From: QQUJ01 sp050287605
GTDB lineage: Bacteria > Pseudomonadota > Gammaproteobacteria > QQUJ01
DNA length: 64,000 nucleotides
NCBI GenBank assembly: GCA_050287605.1
Contig: JBNKCG010000018.1
Coordinates: 62,001-126,000 of the forward strand
Reading direction: 5' to 3'
Shown here: positions 16,337 to 25,307 of the stretch, piece after piece
How the letters are laid out: each line of letters begins with the position of its first letter
Position numbering within the stretch: position 1 is the stretch's first letter
Translations under genes and position numbers: made by a program
The notes under the pieces: generated by a model
The model's input: the letters and a program-made list of their open reading frames with translations, nothing else
Told to the model about the DNA's origin: nothing
Database searches by the model: none

Positions 16337-18139
16337 CTACTTTTTCCCCACTTTGAGCACCGCTAAAAACGCATCCTGGGGTATTTCGACTCTGCCCACC
16401 TGCTTCATGCGCTTTTTCCCGGCTTTTTGCTTCTCCAACAGTTTGCGTTTGCGCGTCACGTCACCGCCGTAGCACTTCGCCGTGACATTCTTACGCAACG
16501 CCTTGACTGTTGTGCGCGCGACGATCTTGGAGCCGATTGCAGCTTGAATCGCCACCTCGAACATTTGCCTGGGGATCAACTCCTTCATCTTTTCGGTCAG
16601 ATCGCGCCCCCGTTGCTGCGAGAAATCGCGATGCACGATGGTCGACAGCGCATCGACCGTTTCGCCGTTGATGAGAATATCCAACTTGACCAGCGGAGCC
16701 GCCTGAAACCGGACAAATTCGTAATCAAAGGATGCGTATCCGCGGCTAACCGATTTGAGTCGATCGAAAAAGTCCAATACCGCTTCATTCAGCGGCAGTT
16801 CGTAGGCCACGGATACCTGATTACCCAGATACTGCAACCGTTTTTGCACGCCCCGCTTTTCGATACAGAGATTGATGACTGCCCCAAGGTGCTCCTGGGG
16901 AACCAGAATATGCGCCTCGATGATCGGTTCGCGAATCTCTTGGATCTTATTGGGTGCCGGAAGCTGCGCGGGATTGTCCACATAAACGACATCTCCTCCG
17001 GTATCCAGCACCTCGTACACCACTGTCGGAGCGGTGGTAATCAGATTGAGATCGTACTCACGCTCCAGCCGCTCCTGCACAATTTCCATGTGCAACATGC
17101 CCAGAAATCCGCAGCGGAATCCGAATCCGAGCGCCTGCGAAGTCTCCGGTTCAAAATGCAACGCCGCATCGTTAAGACGCAATTTCTGCAGCGCATCCCG
17201 GAAATCTTCGTAATCGTCACTGTCAACCGGATAGAGTCCGGCAAACACTCGCGGTTGAACCTGTTTAAATCCCGGCAGGGGCCTTTCCGCCGGCCGGACC
17301 GCGTCGGTCACGGTGTCGCCTACGGGAGCGCCATCAATCTCCTTGATCCCCGCGACTAGGTAGCCCACCTCGCCGGCACGCAATTGGGCTTGGCGCACCA
17401 TGCGCGGCGTGAAGACCCCTGTCTGCTCGGCCTGATAGGTTCTGCCGGTGGACATGATGCGCACCTTCTCCCCCTGCCGCAGCTTACCCTGGACAACACG
17501 AACCAAAGATATGACGCCCACGTAGTTGTCGAACCAGGAATCGATGATCAACGCTTGCAACGGTAACTCGGGATCGCCCTGGGGAGAAGGTATCCTGTGC
17601 ACCAATTGCTCCAACAATTCCGGCACTCCGATGCCGGTCTTGGCGCTGACACGCAATGCGTCTCCAGCCTCCAGCCCGATGATCTCCTCTATCTCGTGGC
17701 TCACGCGATCGGGATCCGCGGACGGCAGGTCGATCTTGTTGAGTACCGGCAATACCTCAAGCCCCTGGTCGATCGCCGTATAGCAGTTGGCAACGCTCTG
17801 GGCCTCGACGCCCTGGGCGGCATCGACCACCAACAGCGCCCCCTCGCAGGCGGCCAGAGAACGCGATACCTCGTAGGAAAAATCCACATGTCCGGGGGTA
17901 TCGATAAAATTGAGCTGATAGGTCTGACCGTCGTTCGCCGCATAGTTCAGCGTAACGCACTGAGCTTTGATGGTGATGCCGCGCTCGCGCTCCAGGTCCA
18001 TCGAGTCCAAGACCTGTTCCTTCATTTCGCGCTCGTCGAGCCCACCACAGATCTGAATAAAGCGGTCCGCCAACGTCGATTTGCCATGATCGATATGGGC
18101 GATAATTGAAAAATTGCGGATAAAATCGAGGTAGTTCAC
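16337..18139 (-). CDS. lepA: Elongation factor 4 (back-translocase LepA)
   Basis: Ribosomal GTPase implicated in initiation and in translation under stress. GTG 18139 is preferred because it places IRNFSIIAHIDHGKST at the N-terminus and gives 600 aa, the family length; the frame stays open further upstream to 18319 but that part is unconserved. G motifs: AHIDHGKST, DTPGHVDF and NKIDLP. The EF4-specific C-terminal domain ends in KCYGGDVTRKRKLLEKQKAGKKRMK, followed by GRVEIPQDAFLAVLK. It is first of the leftward group lepA-lepB-DUF4845-rnc-era-recO-pdxJ-acpS. A terminator lies upstream. Confidence 0.97.
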   Translation of the reverse strand: MNYLDFIRNFSIIAHIDHGKSTLADRFIQICGGLDEREMKEQVLDSMDLERERGITIKAQCVTLNYAANDGQTYQLNFIDTPGHVDFSYEVSRSLAACEGALLVVDAAQGVEAQSVANCYTAIDQGLEVLPVLNKIDLPSADPDRVSHEIEEIIGLEAGDALRVSAKTGIGVPELLEQLVHRIPSPQGDPELPLQALIIDSWFDNYVGVISLVRVVQGKLRQGEKVRIMSTGRTYQAEQTGVFTPRMVRQAQLRAGEVGYLVAGIKEIDGAPVGDTVTDAVRPAERPLPGFKQVQPRVFAGLYPVDSDDYEDFRDALQKLRLNDAALHFEPETSQALGFGFRCGFLGMLHMEIVQERLEREYDLNLITTAPTVVYEVLDTGGDVVYVDNPAQLPAPNKIQEIREPIIEAHILVPQEHLGAVINLCIEKRGVQKRLQYLGNQVSVAYELPLNEAVLDFFDRLKSVSRGYASFDYEFVRFQAAPLVKLDILINGETVDALSTIVHRDFSQQRGRDLTEKMKELIPRQMFEVAIQAAIGSKIVARTTVKALRKNVTAKCYGGDVTRKRKLLEKQKAGKKRMKQVGRVEIPQDAFLAVLKVGKK

Positions 18140-18171
18140 GGCGCTGCGAGTGCTGTGCTCTTGCGGGAATG

Positions 18172-18209
18172 AAAACAGGCCGCGCCGGGAGGGAACTCCT
18201 GGCGCGGCC
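18172..18209 (-). terminator. Intrinsic terminator after the mucD/glutaredoxin transcript
   Basis: Leftward transcript: GGCCGCGCC (18209-18201) pairs with GGCGCGGCC (18186-18178) around a 14-base loop that can pair further, followed by a short U run (TGTTTT, 18177-18172). It lies between the glutaredoxin-like gene and lepA and separates the two leftward transcription units. Confidence 0.7.
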
Positions 18210-18252
18210 GTCCAAAAAAGGGGGATAGTATAGCCGATCTGCAGCGGGTCGG

Positions 18253-18510
18253 TCAGCGGTCCCTCGCCACCGTACCGATCCGTGCCAGAAGTGCGTTCTC
18301 GTCGAGAAAATAGTGGCACACCTCTTGACCGTCCAGCATCAGCACCGGAATGCGCTCCCCGAAGCGGCCCTCAAGCTCGGGGTCACCCTCGATATCCACG
18401 AACTCCAGCTCAAACCCGTAACGTTCCTGCCACGCAGCCAGGGCCCGGCGCATCTCGTCGCATAAATGGCAATAGCCGTTGCCAAAGAGTTCGAGCCGAA
18501 CCCCGGTCAT
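18253..18510 (-). CDS. Glutaredoxin-like protein (DUF836 family)
   Basis: Small 85-aa thioredoxin-fold protein with the redox motif CHLC (Cys14 and Cys17) at the N-terminus of the first helix, an IPVLMLDG cis-proline loop, and a C-terminal helix. Such proteins reduce disulfides or handle glutathione, but partners are not known. Its start overlaps the mucD stop by four bases (ATGA), so it is the last gene of the sigma-E cluster and probably translated with the periplasmic protease. Whether the two are functionally related is inference. Confidence 0.8.
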   Translation of the reverse strand: MTGVRLELFGNGYCHLCDEMRRALAAWQERYGFELEFVDIEGDPELEGRFGERIPVLMLDGQEVCHYFLDENALLARIGTVARDR

Positions 18511-19937
18511 TCCGGAAGTTTCAGGGCGAGGAACAGCGGTCCGCTCTTGCGATAGATCAGCATGGCCACGGACTTGCCCTTGGGAAGCGCTTTGACCAAC
18601 GATTCAAACTGGCTGGGGCTGGTGACCTTTTCGTTGTTGAGGCGGGCAATGACATCACCCTCACGCACCCCGGCTTCCTGAGCCGGGCCGCCCGAGACCG
18701 ATTTGACGATGACGCCGCCGTTGTCCAGCTCCAGTTCCTTGCGCTGTTCGGCGGTCAACGCCAGTACCTCGACCCCGAGGCGGTTCATATCATGCTGGGG
18801 CTCGCCCCGTTCGCTGAGGCGCAACTCCTCTTCCGCAGGCAGTTCACCAATCGTAACCGTCAGTTTGTGCGTACTGCCGTTACGAAGCACCTTCACCGGC
18901 ACGCTGTTCCCCACCGTCGTCTGACCGACAAGCGGCGGTAGGGCACTGGAACTATCGATCTCGTGGCCATCGAACTCCAGCACCACGTCGCCTACCGCAA
19001 ATCCCGCCTTCTCCGCCGGACTGTCCGGTAGCACCCGTGCCACCAGCGCTCCGCGCGGCTTGTCCAGACCGAAAGACTCGGCCAGTTCGCGGGTCACATC
19101 CTGAATCAGCACCCCCAGCCACCCGCGCACCACCTTGCCGCCCGATTTAAGCTGCTCCACCACATTCATCGCAACATCCATTGGAATGGCAAACGACAAT
19201 CCCATGAATCCGCCGGTGCGGCTGTAGATCTGTGAATTGATGCCGACCACCTCGCCCTTGAGGTTGAACAGGGGACCGCCCGAATTTCCCGGGTTAATGG
19301 CGACATCGGTTTGAATGAATGGCACGTAGTTTTCGCGGGGCAGGCTGCGGCCTTTGGCACTGACAATGCCCGCGGTCACAGAGTGATCAAATCCGAACGG
19401 AGAACCGATGGCCAGCACCCACTCCCCGACCTTCAATTCGTCGGAACGGCCGATGTGAACGACCGGAAGATCATCGTTCGTATTGACCTTGAGCAGTGCG
19501 ATATCGCTGCGTTCGTCGAACCCGACTACCTTGGCTTCCAACTCGCGCCGGTCACTGAGCCGGACGATGATCTCATCGGCTCCCTTAACCACATGGGCAT
19601 TGGTAAGCAGATATCCGTCCTTGGAAATGAGAAATCCCGACCCGAGCGACTTGGAATCGAACTCTTCCGGAGCACCACCGTCGCCACCACCATCGCCGAA
19701 GAAATGACGGAACAGGTCACCAAAGGGGCTGTCTTGCGGGAGATCGGGGATACGCAGGCCCGGCGGAAGACGCTGGGCACGCTGCACCTTCTGCGTAGTG
19801 CTGATATTGACCACCGCAGCGCTGTTCTCTTCCACCAACTGCGTAAAGTCGGGAAGACTGCGCGCCTGCGCCTCGTGCACACCCATCATCAGCGGCACGA
19901 TCAGCAGGGAACCCCATTGAATCAAACGTCGCGACAT
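18507..19937 (-). CDS. mucD: Do-family periplasmic serine protease/chaperone (MucD/DegP)
   Basis: Degrades misfolded envelope proteins and restrains the sigma-E (AlgU) pathway. Signal peptide about residues 1-25 (LLIVPLMMGVHEAQA). The trypsin-like domain has His115 (TNAHVV), Asp145 (SDIALLKV) and Ser219 (GNSGGPLF), followed by two PDZ domains (about 275-360 and 390-470). Glycine-rich GDGGGDGGAP (81-90) is a loop in the LA region. 476 aa is typical of MucD. It is the fifth gene of rpoE-mucA-mucB-mucC-mucD, 71 bases after mucC. Confidence 0.95.
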   Translation of the reverse strand: MSRRLIQWGSLLIVPLMMGVHEAQARSLPDFTQLVEENSAAVVNISTTQKVQRAQRLPPGLRIPDLPQDSPFGDLFRHFFGDGGGDGGAPEEFDSKSLGSGFLISKDGYLLTNAHVVKGADEIIVRLSDRRELEAKVVGFDERSDIALLKVNTNDDLPVVHIGRSDELKVGEWVLAIGSPFGFDHSVTAGIVSAKGRSLPRENYVPFIQTDVAINPGNSGGPLFNLKGEVVGINSQIYSRTGGFMGLSFAIPMDVAMNVVEQLKSGGKVVRGWLGVLIQDVTRELAESFGLDKPRGALVARVLPDSPAEKAGFAVGDVVLEFDGHEIDSSSALPPLVGQTTVGNSVPVKVLRNGSTHKLTVTIGELPAEEELRLSERGEPQHDMNRLGVEVLALTAEQRKELELDNGGVIVKSVSGGPAQEAGVREGDVIARLNNEKVTSPSQFESLVKALPKGKSVAMLIYRKSGPLFLALKLPE

Positions 19938-20008
19938 CGACTTACACTCCTCAGGAACAATGCGGCAACGGTTAATCGTCTCACACCATCAACGCACAGG
20001 TAAACGAA

Positions 20009-20470
20009 CTACGGGTTCAGCCCGCCGCCACTCTCCGAACCGACGCGCCGAAGTATGACTGGTCGATACTTACGCAGGCGCGAGGCGTGTCCGCCGAATC
20101 CCCGCACCCACGATAGCCCCGCTACAAACCCCGCGCCACCGCCCACCAGCGCGGCCAGATCACCGCCCCCGGCGAGCAAATTCGTCACCAAAGCCCCGGC
20201 TATCAATCCCAATAACGGTACCAGATAGACGGCAAAAGAGCCTTTCAGCAACGCATCCTCCGCTATCCCCAACACCACGCAATCACCGGCGTGGACCTTC
20301 TGTTCGGTTTCAACCTCCACCGTGTTGCGGCGATCGCCCAGCGCTTTACTCAATACCGCGTGCCCACACCCGGCTTGAACCGAGCAGTCGCCGCAACTGG
20401 AGCGGCGTTCGGTCTCCACCCAGGCGCGCCCGTCTTCGACGCGCACAACCTGTCCCACCTGCTCAATCAT
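20009..20470 (-). CDS. mucC: RseC/MucC-type positive regulator of sigma-E activity
   Basis: A 153-aa integral membrane protein from ATG 20470 (MIEQVGQVVRV). A Cys-rich N-terminal domain (SSCGDCSVQAGCGH, about residues 25-38) is followed by two membrane segments (about 82-100 and 107-125). RseC/MucC proteins modulate sigma-E and related redox systems; the mechanism is not settled. The frame is open upstream to 20539, but that extension lies inside mucB. Its start overlaps the mucB stop by eight bases, so translation is likely coupled. Confidence 0.88.
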   Translation of the reverse strand: MIEQVGQVVRVEDGRAWVETERRSSCGDCSVQAGCGHAVLSKALGDRRNTVEVETEQKVHAGDCVVLGIAEDALLKGSFAVYLVPLLGLIAGALVTNLLAGGGDLAALVGGGAGFVAGLSWVRGFGGHASRLRKYRPVILRRVGSESGGGLNP

Positions 20471-21443
20471 TGTGGTCGGAATCGCGGATAATAGCCCGTC
20501 CGATAGACTCCACCGTTTTCGGCGGCACTTCGCCAACAACGGTCACCTGATAGTCGTCGTGCTGCAAGCCGAATGCGCTGAATGCGCCCATGCGCGACAG
20601 GCCCACCAGCCCCCGCCGATTAGGCATGTGTTCCATATACGCGGAAACCGAGACCAGACCGTCGCTGAAAACCACGTGGTCAACCGGCTGGTTAGTTCCG
20701 GGCATCGTCTCTTTGATGTGCGAAAACAGGCTGAACCCATCGGGGAGCGCGGTTATGCGCCAATGCTTGAGCAACGCTGGAGCGTCGGCGTCGGTGGGCG
20801 GCATGGCGGGGACCGACGACGATTCCGGGGCAGCGGACTTCTCGTCGCCGGCGATCTCCCCTTTGTCCAAGACGCGAAACGACGTGAACATCACGCGTTC
20901 CAACGGGTAACCGGATTCGTCCAGCAGATCGACCCGCAGCGGTATGGCCGTCTCCCCATCCAGCCAAACCCGGTATCCATAGCGAAATCCGTCCTTGGGC
21001 TGGACCCGAAACTGCTGCGATTCCCGGCCTGCAATGCGGTCGCGACCGATCGCATGAAAATCATAGAACTTGCCGAGGTGCCCGAACGCGTCGCCCAGCG
21101 CCAGGGGAAAGGCGCTGGCGCTATGCTGCGACTGGGTAAAAACCGACCTGGCGTCCGGCAGGATGCTGGTGACCGCCCCGCCTCGACGCAGCACCTCCCG
21201 CGGTGCCCCGGTCAGGGAAAACAGATGCTCGCGCTCACCCTGATCATCGACCTCATGCTGCAGTTGCAGCGTCTCCATGCGCGGGCCGCTGACGTAGACA
21301 AACGTGCCGTCGTAACTCACGCTGCGCAGTGATTGCGCCATTCTGGCGAACCACTGCCCCGGAGCCTCGGTTTCGTTTTCGGCGGCCCAGCCGTAGGTGC
21401 TGCAGGTAACGAGCAGCGTGGCCGCGATGACGACATGGCGCAT
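20463..21443 (-). CDS. mucB: Periplasmic sigma-E regulator (RseB/MucB)
   Basis: Binds the periplasmic domain of the anti-sigma factor and blocks its cleavage until lipid or lipopolysaccharide signals release it. The N-terminal signal peptide (VVIAATLLVTCSTYGWA, cleavage near residue 20) precedes the MucB/RseB domain starting WFARMAQSLRSVSYDGTFVYVSG. The protein ends in the second domain with SVSAYMEHMPNRRGLVGLSRMG and GEVPPKTVESIGRAI. 326 aa is normal. It lies ten bases after mucA and overlaps mucC. Confidence 0.95.
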   Translation of the reverse strand: MRHVVIAATLLVTCSTYGWAAENETEAPGQWFARMAQSLRSVSYDGTFVYVSGPRMETLQLQHEVDDQGEREHLFSLTGAPREVLRRGGAVTSILPDARSVFTQSQHSASAFPLALGDAFGHLGKFYDFHAIGRDRIAGRESQQFRVQPKDGFRYGYRVWLDGETAIPLRVDLLDESGYPLERVMFTSFRVLDKGEIAGDEKSAAPESSSVPAMPPTDADAPALLKHWRITALPDGFSLFSHIKETMPGTNQPVDHVVFSDGLVSVSAYMEHMPNRRGLVGLSRMGAFSAFGLQHDDYQVTVVGEVPPKTVESIGRAIIRDSDHND

Positions 21444-21452
21444 AGTCGACGG

Positions 21453-22037
21453 TTACTCGCTCTGTTCGTAACCGACGATACGCACGTGGGGAGGCATACT
21501 CTGCAGACCGGAAGTGGTCGCACGTTCGCTATGCTTGGCCAGATAGTCGTTGAGCCGCCGCGCCACCTCCGGATCGGCCACCTGCCATTGATTCACTGCA
21601 GCGCGCTGAATCGCCGGTTGCGGCATCACCACAAGACCGGCATCTGCCACGCCGGGTTGCGCCACCGTGGGCGGTGTCGTTCGCGAATTGAGCATCTGCA
21701 CGCCGACCAGCGCCAGCACCGCTACCGAAGCCGCGATCCCGGCACCCAGTAGCCGCTGCGCCCAGTGGCTTCGTGCTTTGTCCGGTATCGGTATGTCAGC
21801 GTCGGAAGAAGCGGCAGCCGTTTCGTTGCGCAGTTCGGCGTCGACACGATCAGCCATTCGATAGTTCACCAATTCGGGGAGACCACCCTTCATTGCATCC
21901 CGTATCAACTGAAAACGCTGCAGCCGCAGCCGCAGTTCGCGATCCTCTTCCAGGCGTTTCAGCAGCAGCGGCACTTCCTCCTGAGGAAGTTCGCCATCCA
22001 TCCACGCTGACAACTGCTCACCAACCTTGTCAGTCAT
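21453..22037 (-). CDS. mucA: Anti-sigma-E factor (RseA/MucA type)
   Basis: Single-pass inner-membrane protein that sequesters sigma-E at the membrane. N-terminal cytoplasmic anti-sigma domain (LSAWMDGELPQEE and LLLKRLEEDRELRLRLQRFQLIRD), one TM segment near residues 100-120 (LLGAGIAASVAVLALVGVQ), then a periplasmic tail for MucB and the site-1 protease. ATG 22037 is chosen because GGGG lies six bases upstream; ATG 22040 and a GTG at 22055 are alternatives. The last of these would overlap the rpoE stop. About 194 aa. Confidence 0.92.
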   Translation of the reverse strand: MTDKVGEQLSAWMDGELPQEEVPLLLKRLEEDRELRLRLQRFQLIRDAMKGGLPELVNYRMADRVDAELRNETAAASSDADIPIPDKARSHWAQRLLGAGIAASVAVLALVGVQMLNSRTTPPTVAQPGVADAGLVVMPQPAIQRAAVNQWQVADPEVARRLNDYLAKHSERATTSGLQSMPPHVRIVGYEQSE

Positions 22038-22051
22038 CATCTTCCCCTCAA

Positions 22052-22627
22052 TCACCTAATCAAATCTTTCAATCGTTTGTCGATCGCTTCTCGGGCGCGA
22101 AAGATGCGCGACCGAACGGTACCCACCGGGCACGACATGGTCTGGGCGATCTCTTCATAGCTCATACCTTCCATTTCCCTTAGGGTCACGGCCGTACGCA
22201 GATCCTCGGGAAGGTCTTCGATCGCCTGGTAGATGGTGCGTTCGATCTCATCACGCAACATCAAGTGTTCCGGCGTATCTATGTCCCTCAGATGGCCCAT
22301 GCCACCATTTTGTTCCAGCACCTGCGAGTCGATATCGGTCTCCAACGGCCGTCTCCCTTGCGCAATCAGATAGTTCTTTGCGGTATTGATGGCAATGCGA
22401 TAAAGCCACGTGTAAAAAGCGCTATCGCCACGAAATTTCGGCAGGGCACGATAGGTCTTGAGGAACGCCTCTTGCGAAACGTCCATGGCCTCGTAGGGAT
22501 CGTGGATGTAGCGCGACACCAGCTTGAGGATCTTGTGCTGGTATTTCCGAACCAGCACATCGAATGCCCCTCGTTCGCCTTGCTGAACACGCTCTACCAG
22601 ATCCTGATCGATATTCCGCTCGCCCAT
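22052..22627 (-). CDS. rpoE: RNA polymerase sigma factor RpoE/AlgU
   Basis: Extracytoplasmic-function sigma factor that drives the envelope-stress regulon. 191 aa, start ATG 22627. Region 2 reads KFRGDSAFYTWLYRIAINTAKNYL, and region 4 is YEEIAQTMSCPVGTVRSRIFRAREAIDKRL near the C-terminus. It heads the mucABCD operon. A sigma-E-type promoter lies about 50 bases upstream (22675-22701), consistent with autoregulation. A purine-rich AAAAGGGG stretch lies upstream of the start. Confidence 0.97.
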   Translation of the reverse strand: MGERNIDQDLVERVQQGERGAFDVLVRKYQHKILKLVSRYIHDPYEAMDVSQEAFLKTYRALPKFRGDSAFYTWLYRIAINTAKNYLIAQGRRPLETDIDSQVLEQNGGMGHLRDIDTPEHLMLRDEIERTIYQAIEDLPEDLRTAVTLREMEGMSYEEIAQTMSCPVGTVRSRIFRAREAIDKRLKDLIR

Positions 22628-22674
22628 TCGGGCACGCCCCTTTTATGTTTAGGCGTACCCTCCCGCCTGGTTGG

Positions 22675-22701
22675 ATAGACACTCGCGTGGGGGGATAGTT
22701 C
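22675..22701 (-). promoter_or_regulatory. Sigma-E-type promoter of the rpoE operon
   Basis: On the minus strand, a -35 element GAACTA (22701-22696) and a -10 element GTCTAT (22680-22675) are separated by 15 bases. This fits the ECF sigma-E consensus of GGAACTT, 15-16 bases, GTCTAA. It lies about 48 bases upstream of the rpoE start codon. Autoregulation by sigma-E is known for rpoE in relatives. Confidence 0.65.
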
Positions 22702-22761
22702 GCCTAAAGGTCCAAATTTCCTCATCAATGTACCGAGATTCGGTTTGCGGGGGCCCGTATG

Positions 22762-22777
22762 GGTAGGGTACCCTACC
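22762..22777. repeat. 16-base perfect palindrome between rpoE and nadB
   Basis: GGTAGGGTACCCTACC is a perfect palindrome (arms 22762-22769 and 22770-22777) in the divergent rpoE/nadB intergenic region, 65 bases before nadB. Further TACCCT copies lie at 22814-22819 and near 22655. This is compatible with an operator for a regulator of nadB, but no known motif was recognised. Confidence 0.5.
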
Positions 22778-22841
22778 GCCGCGCCCCGTAGTGGCGCAGA
22801 AAGTGCCTCAAAATACCCTATAGCCCACCCCCCAACAAGGC

Positions 22842-24443
22842 ATGAACAAGGCGGACTTCTACGACGTGCTGGTCATCGGCAGCGGCGCTGCCGGGCTCAC
22901 CCTGGCCCTTAGGCTGGGAACCACGCTGCGCGTCGCAGTGTTGGCCAAAGGCCCCCTCATGGAGGGCAGCACCTACTACGCCCAGGGCGGAGTGGCTGCG
23001 GTGCTCGACGAAGAGGACTCCCTCGAGAGCCACATCGAGGACACCCTCGACGCCGGCGCGGGTCTCTGCGATCCCGAAGCCGTGCGCTTCACCGTCAGCC
23101 ACGGGCCGGCAGCCATCGAGTGGCTGATCGGCGAAGGGGTCACCTTTACCCGCAGCGACGACTCCGACAGTGCCGGCGGCTATCACCTAACCCGCGAGGG
23201 GGGGCACAGCCGGCGCCGCGTGATCCATTCGGCCGACGCCACAGGTCGCGCGGTCGAGACCACACTGGCCGACCAGGCGCGCGCGCGCGCCAACATCGAA
23301 CTGCTCGAGCACCACGTCGCGGTCGATCTCATCACCGGCGCCAAATTCGGCCTGCCCCACAACCGCTGTGTCGGCGCCTACGTCTTCGACAGCGAAGCCG
23401 ACGAGGTAAAACTCTTTCGGGCCCGCTTCGTGGCCCTGGCGACGGGCGGCGCCAGCAAAGTCTATCTCTACACCAGCAACCCAGACGGCGCGACCGGCGA
23501 TGGTATCGCCATGGCTTGGCGCGCAGGCTGCCGGGTCGCCAACCTGGAGTTCAACCAGTTCCACCCCACCTGCCTCTACCACCCCCACGCCAAGTCGTTT
23601 CTGATCAGCGAGGCGGTGCGCGGCGAAGGCGGCCGACTGCTGCTGCCCGACGGTACCCGGTTCATGCCGCATTTCGATCCGCGCGCGGAGCTAGCGCCGC
23701 GCGACATCGTCGCCCGCGCCAGCGACCACGAGATGAAGCGCTTGGGTACCGATTGCGTCTATCTGGACATCAGCCACAAACCCGCAGATTTCGTTCGCGA
23801 ACACTTCCCTACGATCTACCAGCGTTGTCTCGATTTCGGCTTTGACATCACTCGCGAAGCGATACCCGTCGTTCCCGCCGCCCACTACACCTGCGGCGGC
23901 GTAGTGACCGATCTGCACGCACACACCGACGTCGAATGCCTCTACGCCGTGGGCGAGATCGCCTTCACCGGCCTGCACGGTGCCAACCGAATGGCGAGCA
24001 ATTCGTTGCTGGAGTGCCTGGTGTTTGCCATGGCCGCTGCGGACGACATTCTGGCGCGCGCCGCTGATACCCCGCCCCCCCCGGACCTGCCAGCGTGGGA
24101 TGAAAGCCGCGTGACGGATTCCGACGAAGAGGTCGTGGTCTCGCACAACTGGAACGAACTGCGCCACTTCATGTGGGACTACGTAGGAATCGTGCGCACC
24201 GACAAGCGACTGCAGCGGGCCCGCAGCCGCATCGAGTTGCTACAACGCGAAATCGACGAGTACTACGGCAACTTCCGCGTCACCGGCGACCTGCTGGAGC
24301 TGCGCAATCTCGTCGTGGTCGCCGGGTTGATCGTCCGCTCCGCGATGCAACGCAAGGAGAGCCGCGGCCTGCACTTCACCCTCGACTATCCCCAGCTCGA
24401 CGCGCAGCGCACGCCTCGCCCGACAATTCTGACCCCCGAATAA
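22842..24443 (+). CDS. nadB: L-aspartate oxidase
   Basis: FAD enzyme that oxidises aspartate to iminoaspartate, the first step of de novo NAD synthesis. N-terminal FAD motif VIGSGAAGLTLALRL, then QGGVAAV, HPTCLYHP active-site region, CGGVVTDLH and the characteristic GLHGANRMASNSLLECLVF. The C-terminal helical domain contains RDRRR-like RTDKRLQRARSRIELL. The HFTLDYP ending distinguishes NadB from SdhA/FrdA. 533 aa is normal. It is divergent from rpoE and ends six bases before the convergent DUF2189 gene. Confidence 0.96.
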   Translation: MNKADFYDVLVIGSGAAGLTLALRLGTTLRVAVLAKGPLMEGSTYYAQGGVAAVLDEEDSLESHIEDTLDAGAGLCDPEAVRFTVSHGPAAIEWLIGEGVTFTRSDDSDSAGGYHLTREGGHSRRRVIHSADATGRAVETTLADQARARANIELLEHHVAVDLITGAKFGLPHNRCVGAYVFDSEADEVKLFRARFVALATGGASKVYLYTSNPDGATGDGIAMAWRAGCRVANLEFNQFHPTCLYHPHAKSFLISEAVRGEGGRLLLPDGTRFMPHFDPRAELAPRDIVARASDHEMKRLGTDCVYLDISHKPADFVREHFPTIYQRCLDFGFDITREAIPVVPAAHYTCGGVVTDLHAHTDVECLYAVGEIAFTGLHGANRMASNSLLECLVFAMAAADDILARAADTPPPPDLPAWDESRVTDSDEEVVVSHNWNELRHFMWDYVGIVRTDKRLQRARSRIELLQREIDEYYGNFRVTGDLLELRNLVVVAGLIVRSAMQRKESRGLHFTLDYPQLDAQRTPRPTILTPE

Positions 24444-24448
24444 CGCGC

Positions 24449-25234
24449 TTATTGGCGCCCCAGGGTATCGCGGTAGGCGTGCCACGTGGCGTGTCCGATC
24501 AGCGGCAACGCCACCAGCAACCCGAGCAGAAACGTCATCAAGCCAACGGCGGTAAAGGCCCCGATAATGGCCGCCCACAGCAGCATCGGCCGCGGATTGC
24601 GGCGCACCGCCTGCACGCTGAAGCGCACCGCGTCCAGAGCGTTGGTCGTCGTGTCCATCAGCAACGGCACCGAGAGCACGCTGATGGCAAATACCGCCAC
24701 CGCCAGCAAGCCGCCCATGACCACCGACGCCAGCAGCAGCGGGAACGAACTGGGCTGCAGGAACACCACGTTGATGAAGCTCTCCCAGGTGGGCGTCAGG
24801 CCTTGGTAAACCAAGGCGAACACCAGCGTCGCCAGCCGGATCCAGGCGACGAAGACCAGCATCAGAATCATGCCGAATGCGGCGATCTGCCCGCCGTTGT
24901 GGCGCCAGGCACCCAACGCATGCCGCAACGAAACCGGCTCCCCACGCTCCTGGCGCCGACTCACGTCGTACAGTCCCACCGCCACCACCGGGCCCACCAG
25001 GAAAAAACCGCTGATCAGGGGAAAAAACAGGTAGAAGAGCTGCGAATAGTAGATGACGCCGAACAGGAGGTAGCCGGCAATCACGAAGATGAGACCGTAA
25101 CTCAGGCTCACGGTGGGGGCCTGGCTCAAGTCGCGCCAACCTTTGGCCAGCCAGTTCCAGGGGTGATCCAGGGTCAGCTTCTGTACGCGAAACTGAGGAG
25201 CAGCGTGTTCGGAAAGCGTATCGGTCTGGGCCAT
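24449..25234 (-). CDS. DUF2189 integral membrane protein
   Basis: A 261-aa protein with about six hydrophobic segments between residues 45 and 250 (for example SYGLIFVIAGYLLFGVIYY, FFPLISGFFLVGPVVAVGLY, and near the end FTAVGLMTFLLGLLVALPLIGH). The motif WRDLSQAPTVSLSYGL near residues 33-48 is typical of DUF2189. The function is unknown. Start ATG 25234 has a GAGGAG site upstream. A TTGACA hexamer sits at 25311-25306 on the same strand, but no good -10 at the right spacing follows it. Confidence 0.82.
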   Translation of the reverse strand: MAQTDTLSEHAAPQFRVQKLTLDHPWNWLAKGWRDLSQAPTVSLSYGLIFVIAGYLLFGVIYYSQLFYLFFPLISGFFLVGPVVAVGLYDVSRRQERGEPVSLRHALGAWRHNGGQIAAFGMILMLVFVAWIRLATLVFALVYQGLTPTWESFINVVFLQPSSFPLLLASVVMGGLLAVAVFAISVLSVPLLMDTTTNALDAVRFSVQAVRRNPRPMLLWAAIIGAFTAVGLMTFLLGLLVALPLIGHATWHAYRDTLGRQ

Positions 25235-25307
25235 GCTGTACTCCTCGCTACGGGGTGGAGGGTTTGCAGCCGTTTACCATACTACACCACAATTCCTGGT
25301 ACTTTTG

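Noticed and set aside
20471..20539. Upstream extension of mucC
   Set aside because: Lies within mucB and precedes the conserved MIEQVGQVV start.
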